This document shows, piece by piece, positions 1-5,661 of a stretch of 7,698 nt of DNA (position 1 is the stretch's first letter; every line of letters begins with the position of its first letter). Source of the stretch: Desulfobacterales bacterium. GTDB lineage: Bacteria > Desulfobacterota > Desulfobacteria > Desulfobacterales > Desulfosalsimonadaceae. The stretch spans positions 1-7,698 of the forward strand of contig SLIE01000281.1 of the NCBI GenBank assembly GCA_007135795.1. The letters run 5' to 3'. The notes under the pieces were generated by a model that was not told the DNA's origin, searched no databases, and worked only from the letters and a program-made list of their open reading frames with translations. A program made the position numbers and the translations under genes.

Positions 1-65
1 AATTGCATTTTATTCTAATGTAAAAAAGTAAAAAAAACTTTCACAACTAAACAGGTAATTGTCTC

Positions 66-527
66 ATGGATATGATCTCCAGTAGTCTCCACAACCTGTT
101 TTTCAGGAAAACAATTCGCACCAATACAATCGATGTTGTATTAAATTCAGATATGATACGCTTGTTGGTGGCAATTGATGAAAACAAGGATATGGCTGAA
201 GTTTCAGCTGAAACAGGCATGGGTGCCACGCTTCTGAGGTCCACCCTTTTAAAACTCCTGGAATTGGGGCTCATTGAGAATGTAGTAAAAAGTGGTCGTT
301 ATCTGGACATTACATTCTTCAACATTATGAGTAAAAATCTGATTCATGCACTGGGTCCATTTGCTGAGTATGTGCTTGAGGACATTATGGCCGATATGTC
401 CTTGTCGCCTGATAACATTCCGGTACATCGGGCCGCCGATCTGATCGGTAGGGTAGGGCAGCAAATTCCGGATCACGAAGCTCGAATTCGATTCGAAGAT
501 TTCTTACTAAAAATCATACCGGCATAA
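66..527 (+). CDS. Small winged-helix-like protein, possible signalling partner of the downstream receptor
   Basis: This is a 153-residue soluble protein with no signal peptide or membrane segment. Residues about 28-82 read as a winged-helix fold: a helix around SDMIRLLVAIDENKD, a second around MAEVSAETGM, a recognition-helix-like stretch LLRSTLLKLLELGLIENV, then a short wing ending in YLDITFF. The C-terminal part (about 92-153, GPFAEYVLEDIMADM through IPDHEARIRFEDFLL) resembles a small helical domain that I recall from Desulfobacterota proteins (DUF8082-like), where it accompanies signalling modules. That match is from memory and tentative. The ATG follows a weak AGGTAA at 54-59. The stop lies only 12 bases before the next gene's ATG, so the two are almost surely co-transcribed. 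DNA binding is possible but not shown, because the fold also mediates protein contacts. The coding call is strong; the function is uncertain. Confidence 0.85.
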   Translation: MDMISSSLHNLFFRKTIRTNTIDVVLNSDMIRLLVAIDENKDMAEVSAETGMGATLLRSTLLKLLELGLIENVVKSGRYLDITFFNIMSKNLIHALGPFAEYVLEDIMADMSLSPDNIPVHRAADLIGRVGQQIPDHEARIRFEDFLLKIIPA

Positions 528-529
528 AT

Positions 530-537
530 AGAGGTGA
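530..537 (+). promoter_or_regulatory. Ribosome binding site that decides the receptor start
   Basis: AGAGGTGA at 530-537 matches the anti-Shine-Dalgarno sequence well and leaves five bases between GAGG and the ATG at 540. The in-frame GTG at 534 lies inside this site and so is an unlikely start. The gene should therefore begin at 540. Confidence 0.7.
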
Positions 538-539
538 AT

Positions 540-1835
540 ATGATCGATGTTTCTTGTGACCAGTGCGGTAAAGAATACCGTGTCGATGAAACCAGGATAA
601 ATAATGAAAACGCAAAGTTCAAATGTAAAGTCTGCCAAAGTCCCATTATCGTATCGCTGCCCGGTAAGGGAGAGTCGACCGCCTCAGAGAATCTGGATCA
701 AGCACCCCCATCCGGCTCTTCCGGAGAGAAGGTTCGAATTAATGATGTGATGCCAATGACCGGTGAAAGTAAAATATGGTTCGGACTTGGCGCGAAAGTC
801 ATTAGTATCATGTTGATCGTCAGTCTCGTGCCTCTCAGTATTTTCTGGACCATACTTTATCGGGAGAGCAGTAATCAAGTGCGCAATGACACTGAAGTGC
901 TTATGGCTCAGATTGCACATGGGCTTGGGAATCAGGTGGAAGAGTGGATTGATAAAAATGTCAGGGTTTTAAAGACAGCAGCCAGGCTTTCGGATACGCT
1001 TTCTATGGATAAGTCCCTTCAGGAGCCAATATTGAAAGCAATTTCAGAAGATTATCCCTGGATGTATCTGGTATTTACCGTCGATGCACAGGGAAGAAAT
1101 GTCGCAAGGGATGACGGCAATCCTCTCACGGATTATTCTGATCGTCAATACTACCAGGATGTGTTAAGCGGAAATACTTTGGCCTGGCAAACCCTTATCG
1201 GGAGAACATCCGGAAAACCGGCGCTTGTTATTGCCGTCCCCATCAAATCAGGAGAAACCGTTACCGGAGTGATGGCCGCGGCGATGACCATCGACGATAT
1301 TTCCAGGAGCGTGGCCCAATGGCAAAGAGGGAATACAGGTTTTGCTTTTTTGGTCGATGAAACTGGAAAAGTCGTCTCTCACCAGATTCAGGAGTATGTA
1401 ACCTCAGAGAAAAACCTGATGGATCATCCCCTTATTATGGCGTATGATCAAAATAGAAAGGCGACATCCATAAGTTTCACAAGTGATAATGAACAGGTTG
1501 TACTGGGCCATGCAATAGGGAATCAATATGGCTGGACGCTTGCCGTTCAGCAGGATCATGAGGAGGTTTTTAAACCTCTCAGGGATATCCAGCGATTTGC
1601 TATCCTGCTACTTTTGGGAACGGTGGTGCTTGTTGTCGTGATTGCATTGATTTCTGCCCGAAGTATTACAAGTCCGATCATTAGACTGACCAATGCGGCG
1701 GAAAAAATGAGCCTGGGAGATCTTAACGTAAAGATAGATATTAAATCGAGAGATGAAATTGGAAACCTGGCAAAGGCGGTTGGCAGAATGCAGACCAGCC
1801 TTCGGCTGGCGATTGAGCGCCTGCGGAGGAAATAA
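540..1835 (+). CDS. Membrane receptor: zinc ribbon, TM, double-Cache-like sensor, TM, HAMP, no output domain
   Basis: A 431-residue inner-membrane sensor. The N-terminus carries a zinc ribbon of the MJ0042 type: C6-x2-C9 and C29-x2-C32. A polar linker follows, then TM1 (about 84-107). A large extracytoplasmic region (about 110-345) looks like a double Cache domain, with the pocket-style segment DRQYYQDV near 201 and a second lobe around FAFLVDETGKVVSH. TM2 is about 352-373. A HAMP domain (about 374-427) includes SITSPIIRLTNAAEKMSLGD and RDEIGNLAKAVGRMQ. The protein stops a few residues later in a basic tail (RLAIERLRRK). Receptors of this build usually continue into a kinase, cyclase or methyl-accepting domain; here nothing follows in frame. 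I recall similar HAMP-terminated proteins in Desulfobacterota, so the end may be natural. Cache domains bind small extracellular ligands; the ligand cannot be read from the sequence. The cytoplasmic zinc ribbon and the co-transcribed small partner upstream are the candidate output routes. Confidence 0.9.
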   Translation: MIDVSCDQCGKEYRVDETRINNENAKFKCKVCQSPIIVSLPGKGESTASENLDQAPPSGSSGEKVRINDVMPMTGESKIWFGLGAKVISIMLIVSLVPLSIFWTILYRESSNQVRNDTEVLMAQIAHGLGNQVEEWIDKNVRVLKTAARLSDTLSMDKSLQEPILKAISEDYPWMYLVFTVDAQGRNVARDDGNPLTDYSDRQYYQDVLSGNTLAWQTLIGRTSGKPALVIAVPIKSGETVTGVMAAAMTIDDISRSVAQWQRGNTGFAFLVDETGKVVSHQIQEYVTSEKNLMDHPLIMAYDQNRKATSISFTSDNEQVVLGHAIGNQYGWTLAVQQDHEEVFKPLRDIQRFAILLLLGTVVLVVVIALISARSITSPIIRLTNAAEKMSLGDLNVKIDIKSRDEIGNLAKAVGRMQTSLRLAIERLRRK

Positions 1836-1857
1836 CCCTTGGAGGCCATTAACTTGT

Positions 1858-2343
1858 CGGACCGATCTCATTTTCAGGAAATATGATGTAACCTCGCATA
1901 CGAACAGCGCTGAGGCATTTAAGGCATTTAGCGCCAATCCCGGGGATTACGATCTGGTGATTACTGATATGGCCATGCCGAATATGAATGGCGAGCAGCT
2001 TGCAAGGCAACTGATCGATATCCGAGAAGATATCTCCGTGATTCTCTGCACCGGGTTCAGTAAAACCATGACCACAGCCAAAGCAGCTTCAATCGGTATT
2101 AAAGCGTTTTTAAACAAGCTTGTTTCCCTCAGTGATGTGGCTTCAGAAATCCGGCGTGTTTTAAATGACGCCAAGTCATTAAAAAACAGGGAAATAAATA
2201 CGAAAGCCCCCCGAAAAAATTTTTCTCTATCTCCCGGGTGTTTCTTTGACCTTCTTGGGAGATATCCCCTGGAACACGAAGAATCGGGAGGTCCCCATTT
2301 ACGGCGGTCTTTTATTTCGAAGTTTTTCGGGGATGGATGTTAG
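1858..2343 (+). pseudogene. Truncated response-regulator receiver domain (remnant, probably of a hybrid histidine kinase)
   Basis: The open frame enters receiver-domain homology at about LIFRKYDVTSH (from about 1867) and continues through DYDLVITDMAMPNMNGEQLARQ, ILCTGF, GIKAFLNK and EIRRVLND (to about 2171). The phospho-acceptor Asp is at 1966-1968, the switch Thr sits in ILCTGF and the conserved Lys is at 2116-2118. The Pro that normally follows this Lys is Leu. Missing are strand 1, most of helix 1 and the acidic pair that binds Mg2+. No good start codon lies in this frame near the homology: a GGAGG at 1841-1845 is followed by a TTG at 1854 in another frame that hits a stop after ten codons. 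The nearest in-frame ATG (1753) lies inside the receptor gene. After the receiver end the frame reads through about 55 unrelated residues to the stop at 2341-2343. The closest style match is the C-terminal receiver of Desulfobacterales hybrid kinases. I call it a decayed fragment rather than a working gene. Confidence 0.7.
2207..2332. repeat. Foldback element with nested inverted repeats
   Basis: Outer arms CCCCGAAAAA (2209-2218) and TTTTTCGGGG (2323-2332) are perfect 10-bp inverted repeats. Inside them lies a stacked hairpin: CTCCCG 2231-2236 pairs with CGGGAG 2285-2290, GTGTTTC 2238-2244 pairs with GGAACAC 2271-2277 (one G-T wobble), and GGGA 2257-2260 pairs with TCCC 2265-2268. An alternative pairing is TATCTCCC 2228-2235 with GGGAGATA 2257-2264. 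The element occupies the meaningless tail of the receiver remnant. It could be a small non-autonomous insertion, a structured RNA, or chance pairing in a decaying region. Confidence 0.4.
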
Positions 2344-2357
2344 TTAGAAAACTTCGA
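2317..2357. terminator. Possible stem-loop between convergent genes
   Basis: TCGAAGTTTT (2317-2326) and AAAACTTCGA (2348-2357) form a perfect 10-bp inverted repeat with a 21-base loop. It lies between the + strand receiver remnant and the - strand glycosyltransferase, where a bidirectional terminator would be expected. On the + strand a T5 run begins six bases after the stem (2364-2368). The loop is long and the stem AT-rich, so the call is weak. Its left arm overlaps the outer arm of the neighbouring foldback element, so the two structures compete. Confidence 0.3.
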
Positions 2358-2402
2358 GGCATGTTTTTACAATCTTAGTAAATGCTTTATTGATGATATG
2401 TA

Positions 2403-3650
2403 TTATATGTATGCCGGTGTACTTTCGGTCAAAATTTCCCTATACAATTCAATATGTTTCATTGCCACCACCAGGTGGTCAAAATTTCGTAAAACCTTTT
2501 CCCGTGCGTTGCGGCTCAATACTTCGGGTTCAGGATGCCCGAGTACCCATTCGATCCCCCGGGCCAGGTCCTCCGGTTCAAACGGTGTTGCTTTATATCC
2601 ATTTTTCATATGATCGACGATGTCTCCGGGGCCTGTTGCGTCAAAACAAACAACCGGCGTGCCACACGCCATGGCTTCAGCCAGGGTCTTGCCAAAAGCG
2701 TCCATGCGCGATGGGGCTACAAAGAGATCAGCGGCTGAATACGCCAGGCGAAGGGAGATGGTGTCATGTAAAAAGCCAAGATTCATAAAATCGAGTTTGA
2801 ATGGTTCAATTAATGCGTCGCTGAGGTTACCGAAGAAAAGCAAAAGCGGTTTTGAATCAAGCTTGGGAATGGCACGGAGATAGATGTCAAAGCCCTTATA
2901 AAAGTCGTTAACATGCTGTGCGCCAACCAGAAGAACCGGTTTTTCAAGGGGCAACCCTATCATTTGCCTTGCGATGGGTTTTGGGACTGGAAAGAATTTC
3001 CGTGTATTGATATTGTTGTGAATCGTTCGGATATCATAATCGTGAAACAAAGCGCTTTTCCTGGCGCAATCGCTCAGCCAGCGGCTTATTCCCACGAGCT
3101 TGGTGTTCGTCGGTATGTAGTGCTGTTTCCGTTTAAATATCAATCGGGATAAATCATATTCAAGCCGGCTGTTTAACTGGGGGCACTTTCCGCAGCCGGA
3201 AATATAGTGGTCACATGTTAAGGCATAATGACAACCACCCGTCATCGGCCACATATCACGCATGGTCCAAACAATCGGTTTTTTGATTTTTTTCAGGTGC
3301 CGGATATTGGTCAGCCCGTGATTTATCCAGTGCAAATGGATAATTTCGGCTTCCTTGAACACTTTTAGGTTTCTAAAATCAAACCCGCATAAACCGGTAC
3401 TGAAGATTAACTTTTTTCTTTTCCAATAGGGGGTTTGTATGAGTGAATCTGACTCGCCACGGAAAAAGTTCAAAATCTTTTCTTTTTTGCTAACCGCTAT
3501 GGAATAGATACTTTTATCGCCCCAGGTGTCTTCTGCATTGGTCAAAATGATAGAGTCAACCCCAAGCTCCCGCAACCCTTTATGAAGCCAGTAAGCCCCC
3601 CTTGCCGCGCCACCACCAAGATCACCACTGACGACGTGTACAATTTTCAT
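2403..3650 (-). CDS. GT4-family (group 1) glycosyltransferase
   Basis: A 415-residue cytosolic or membrane-associated retaining glycosyltransferase of the GT-B fold, expected to add a sugar from a nucleotide-sugar donor to a growing surface glycan. The N-terminus MKIVHVVSGDLGGGAARGAY is the usual first strand plus glycine loop. The donor-binding half carries LLVGAQHVNDFYKGFD (about 240-255) and PSRMDAFGKTLAEAMACGTPVV (about 313-334). The latter holds the family's E-x7-E signature as D317-x7-E325, an accepted variant. A cysteine cluster, C140, C146, C153 and C156, follows WTMRDMWPMTGG; I recall this from a GT4 subgroup, where it may hold a metal or a disulfide. The ATG at 3650 is chosen because this family starts there; it has a modest GGGG (3660-3663) upstream. 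The frame stays open for 29 more codons (to 3737) without family similarity. It follows the flippase gene on the same strand after 118 bases, so probably one transcript. Sugar and acceptor are unknown. Confidence 0.9.
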   Translation of the reverse strand: MKIVHVVSGDLGGGAARGAYWLHKGLRELGVDSIILTNAEDTWGDKSIYSIAVSKKEKILNFFRGESDSLIQTPYWKRKKLIFSTGLCGFDFRNLKVFKEAEIIHLHWINHGLTNIRHLKKIKKPIVWTMRDMWPMTGGCHYALTCDHYISGCGKCPQLNSRLEYDLSRLIFKRKQHYIPTNTKLVGISRWLSDCARKSALFHDYDIRTIHNNINTRKFFPVPKPIARQMIGLPLEKPVLLVGAQHVNDFYKGFDIYLRAIPKLDSKPLLLFFGNLSDALIEPFKLDFMNLGFLHDTISLRLAYSAADLFVAPSRMDAFGKTLAEAMACGTPVVCFDATGPGDIVDHMKNGYKATPFEPEDLARGIEWVLGHPEPEVLSRNAREKVLRNFDHLVVAMKHIELYREILTESTPAYI

Positions 3651-3768
3651 CCGAATCGATCCCCGCCTTGAAGGTAGCCTATACTTGTTGAAGACGTTTT
3701 GTTGTCCTTGACATAACAATCGGCTGGGCTGGACCATCGGGTATGAATATATAATATTTCATACATTG

Positions 3769-5238
3769 TCAGGTAAATTCTCCTTTAATGATGGCGGATC
3801 TGAGCTGGTACAACGTTTCCCGGGCAAAAAGCCAGGCCAGAATGCTATATACGATACATCCTGTTAGGATGGACCCTGCAAGCTGCCACGCTGGATCGAT
3901 GAACTGGTTAGTGATCAGTTGAAAAACCAAAACGAACATCACCATGATTAAAGCGGATGCGGCAGGCATTGCAAGTTCACGGAAATAGTATAGAAAACCA
4001 TCAAGTAATTGTCGATTGGCATAAAACTGAAGAATCAGGGTTTTGTAAACCACATAAGATGAGTATGCAAGGAGCACAGCGAGCATTCCATGGGATGCAA
4101 ATAAAAATAAAGAAATCATGTAAAAACAATTGGCGACGACATCAATATAGAAAACCAGATCCGGTTTATTGACTGAATACAATAAAGAAGTGGACACATT
4201 CGCAGTCAGCGCCAGAAGGATCAGGGCAATTGAAAAGACTTGGAATACAATGATGCTGTCTGTCCACTGCGCGCCGAAAATAACCGGAACAAATAAATGG
4301 GCGGTTACGGCGATCCCCGTAAATACCGGAAACGCACCGAACGCGATATAACGACTGATGTGTTGATACGCTTTTGTCAGTTTACTCTGATCGTGTTTGA
4401 GCTTCGAGAGAACTGGAAATAGTACATTTGCAAAAGAACCGGTTATAAAGCTTCGCAAATTCTCCAGCAAATTTTTACCAAAGAAATAAATACCCAGTAT
4501 TTCGGCTGAAAGAAAGTACCCAATGATTACTTCATCCAATCGCTCTGCTATGAAAGTCATCAATTGTTTTGTGGACACAAAAAGGCCAAACCGCAAAAAG
4601 GGAATTAGCTTTTTCGGGTTGAAATATAGCGCAATCGCGACTGTTTTATATCTGAAACTGATGGCAATAATGGAAACTGTTCCAAATGCCGCACCAGCAA
4701 TCTGACCATAAACCACCCCGATCACGCCAAAGCCGAAAACAAGGAAAATAGCTGTTGATGCAAATACGATTAAGCTTTTGGAAATCGATATAAAAGCCAA
4801 TTCTTTAAAATACATCTGCTTCTGCAGGAACGCTTGAAAAATAAGGGAAGGGCAAGTGATCAGAGCCGCTATTCCAGCAATGGGTAAATAGATTTTCAAG
4901 TCCGGCAAAGAGAAAAAACCGGCAATTGATGAAGATGAAATGTAGAGTAAACCAAATAAAAGAGATCCCAAAAGAATATTAAAATAAAAAAGGGAGGAAC
5001 TTTCCTGGACGGTGATTTCATCTTTTTGAATGATTGCCTGGCTGATGCCCAGACTTTCGAGCATATGGAAAAGACCGATAATCATTAAAATGATTGCAAT
5101 ATACCCGAATGCTTCCGGGGAAAGGAAGCGTGCCTTGATGATTAACAGGAAAGGGCCGGTGATTCCAAGAACACCTGTCTGAAACGTGGTCCATTTTATG
5201 CCGCTGATGGCTTGTCTTTGTAATGAACTCAAATTCAA
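3769..5238 (-). CDS. Polysaccharide flippase of the MOP superfamily (WzxC/TuaB-like)
   Basis: A 489-residue inner-membrane protein, a normal length for lipid-linked oligosaccharide flippases of the Polysacc_synt_3/WzxC type. The opening SLQRQAISGIKWTTFQTGVLG is the family signature at the start of TM1. It continues with AFGYIAIILMIIGLFHMLESLGISQAIIQ and about 12-14 hydrophobic segments to the end. It should move undecaprenyl-linked glycan units from the cytoplasmic to the periplasmic leaflet. The start is TTG at 5238 (another TTG sits at 5232). An in-frame TGA lies six codons upstream, so no longer form exists, and the Shine-Dalgarno match is poor (a GAG at 5243-5245). The start codon and next two codons fall inside a dispersed repeat copy (5230-5255), so the original 5' end may have been rewritten by a repeat insertion. 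The glycosyltransferase follows 118 bases downstream on the same strand, supporting a joint role in exopolysaccharide or O-antigen synthesis. No polymerase or initiating transferase is in the window. Confidence 0.92.
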   Translation of the reverse strand: MNLSSLQRQAISGIKWTTFQTGVLGITGPFLLIIKARFLSPEAFGYIAIILMIIGLFHMLESLGISQAIIQKDEITVQESSSLFYFNILLGSLLFGLLYISSSSIAGFFSLPDLKIYLPIAGIAALITCPSLIFQAFLQKQMYFKELAFISISKSLIVFASTAIFLVFGFGVIGVVYGQIAGAAFGTVSIIAISFRYKTVAIALYFNPKKLIPFLRFGLFVSTKQLMTFIAERLDEVIIGYFLSAEILGIYFFGKNLLENLRSFITGSFANVLFPVLSKLKHDQSKLTKAYQHISRYIAFGAFPVFTGIAVTAHLFVPVIFGAQWTDSIIVFQVFSIALILLALTANVSTSLLYSVNKPDLVFYIDVVANCFYMISLFLFASHGMLAVLLAYSSYVVYKTLILQFYANRQLLDGFLYYFRELAMPAASALIMVMFVLVFQLITNQFIDPAWQLAGSILTGCIVYSILAWLFARETLYQLRSAIIKGEFT

Positions 5239-5255
5239 TGCACTCGTAAAAAGTC
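5230..5255 (-). repeat. Dispersed repeat, copy A (overlaps flippase start)
   Basis: Read on the - strand this begins GACTTTTTACGA, then three variable bases, CAT, two bases, and AATTT. The first 12 bases are identical to copy B at 5374-5399, and 20 of 26 bases match overall. It faces copy B as an inverted repeat. It contains the TTG start codon (5236-5238) of the flippase gene. Confidence 0.65.
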
Positions 5256-5373
5256 ACAGAATCGGTGAAGATGGCTAAGTAAATGGGTCCATACAGGCGT
5301 AGTGATTATTCATTTGCACACATATGCAAAGTATTCCGAGCTTATGTTAAATCGCTCCAACGAAGTAGAAAGG

Positions 5374-5399
5374 GACTTTTTACGACGCCATCAAATTTT
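5374..5399 (+). repeat. Dispersed repeat, copy B
   Basis: GACTTTTTACGA, three variable bases, CATCAAATTTT. It is the inverted partner of copy A and matches copy C (7672-7697) in the same orientation at 21 of 26 bases. Confidence 0.65.
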
Positions 5400-5428
5400 T
5401 TTTCTCAAAAAAATCAATGCCAAGGAGC

Positions 5429-5450
5429 TATCGAAGGCGCGCCTGCGATA
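5429..5450. repeat. 22-base near-perfect palindrome
   Basis: The core AGGCGCGCCT (5435-5444) is a perfect palindrome containing GGCGCGCC. It is flanked by TATCG on the left and CGATA on the right, with a single mismatched pair (A5434 against G5445). It could be an operator, the stem of a small RNA, or part of the surrounding repeats. Its GC-rich core contrasts with the AT-rich flanks. Confidence 0.5.
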
Positions 5451-5470
5451 ATAAATTGAACCACGGGCCT

Positions 5471-5504
5471 TTTGTAAGGGCGATTCGGTGGTCGCCCTTA
5501 CAAA
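5471..5504. repeat. REP-like palindromic hairpin
   Basis: TTTGTAAGGGCGA (5471-5483) and TCGCCCTTACAAA (5492-5504) form a perfect 13-bp stem around the 8-base loop TTCGGTGG. The GTAAGGGCGA/TCGCCCTTAC arms resemble the GTAGGGGCG-type REP elements spread by RAYT (IS200-like) transposases in many bacteria. Assignment to that class is from family knowledge, since only one copy and no RAYT gene are visible. As an RNA it would be a stable hairpin on either strand, but it lacks a U-tract, so it is not a clear intrinsic terminator. Confidence 0.65.
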
Positions 5505-5661
5505 GCCATGTAAATCAAAAATAAGCGCATTGCAAAGGGTGTCAAAATACTCTTGTTGTCAATAGATAGTAAATGATGCAAAGGGAAAGTCCGGGCCATG
5601 AAGAAAAAAAACGGAAGGTAATTGGTAACAATTCACTGTGTCAGAGGACGTCAGGAAGGGG

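Larger units (their letters stand above)
5230..5399. mobile_element. Possible MITE-like element bounded by inverted repeats
   Basis: TCGTAAAAAGTC at 5244-5255 and GACTTTTTACGA at 5374-5385 are perfect 12-bp inverted repeats, and similarity continues outward on both sides (CAT, then AATTT). The whole unit is about 170 bp with no coding capacity, as expected for a non-autonomous miniature element. From memory, TCGTAAAAAGTC-type ends recur in Desulfobacterota intergenic DNA; I cannot verify that here. No target-site duplication is evident. It lies against, and slightly into, the 5' end of the flippase gene. Confidence 0.45.
5239..5661. other. Gene-free 423-base region between channel and flippase genes
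   Basis: I see no credible coding sequence here. From left to right it holds most of repeat copy A, a hairpin TTTGCA (5313-5318)/TGCAAA (5325-5330), repeat copy B, an AT-rich run, a 22-base near-palindrome (5429-5450), a REP-like hairpin (5471-5504), and a weak AATTG/CAATT hairpin (5620-5633). It must hold the promoter of the flippase/glycosyltransferase unit on the - strand, but no strong -35/-10 pair stands out there. It also follows the 3' end of the channel gene; a T8 run on the - strand (complement of 5603-5610) lies about 50 bases after that stop, without a convincing stem. Confidence 0.8.

Noticed and set aside
1..65. A/T-rich lead-in with a TATTCT that could be a -10
   Set aside because: Any -35 partner would fall at or before the window edge, so a promoter cannot be supported.
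534..539. GTG start two codons upstream of the receptor ATG
   Set aside because: It lies within the ribosome binding site itself and has no upstream Shine-Dalgarno sequence.
2112..2125. Perfect 14-base palindrome AAACAAGCTTGTTT
   Set aside because: It lies inside the receiver homology and encodes conserved positions there; most likely coincidence, although it spans the codon where the usual Pro is lost.
2390..2883. Several overlapping + strand open frames
   Set aside because: All are antisense to the C-terminal half of the glycosyltransferase, with Pro/Arg/Cys-rich translations and no recognisable motif.
3651..3737. 29-codon N-terminal extension of the glycosyltransferase
   Set aside because: The extension has no family similarity, and GT4 enzymes begin at the MKIVHVV strand encoded from 3650.
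5018..5257. 79-codon - strand frame starting upstream of the flippase
   Set aside because: It overlaps the flippase in another frame and has no membrane character or similarity, while the flippase frame carries the family signature.
5620..5633. Operator-like AATTG-GTAA-CAATT
   Set aside because: Five AT-rich base pairs in a downstream spacer are too little to support an operator or a terminator.
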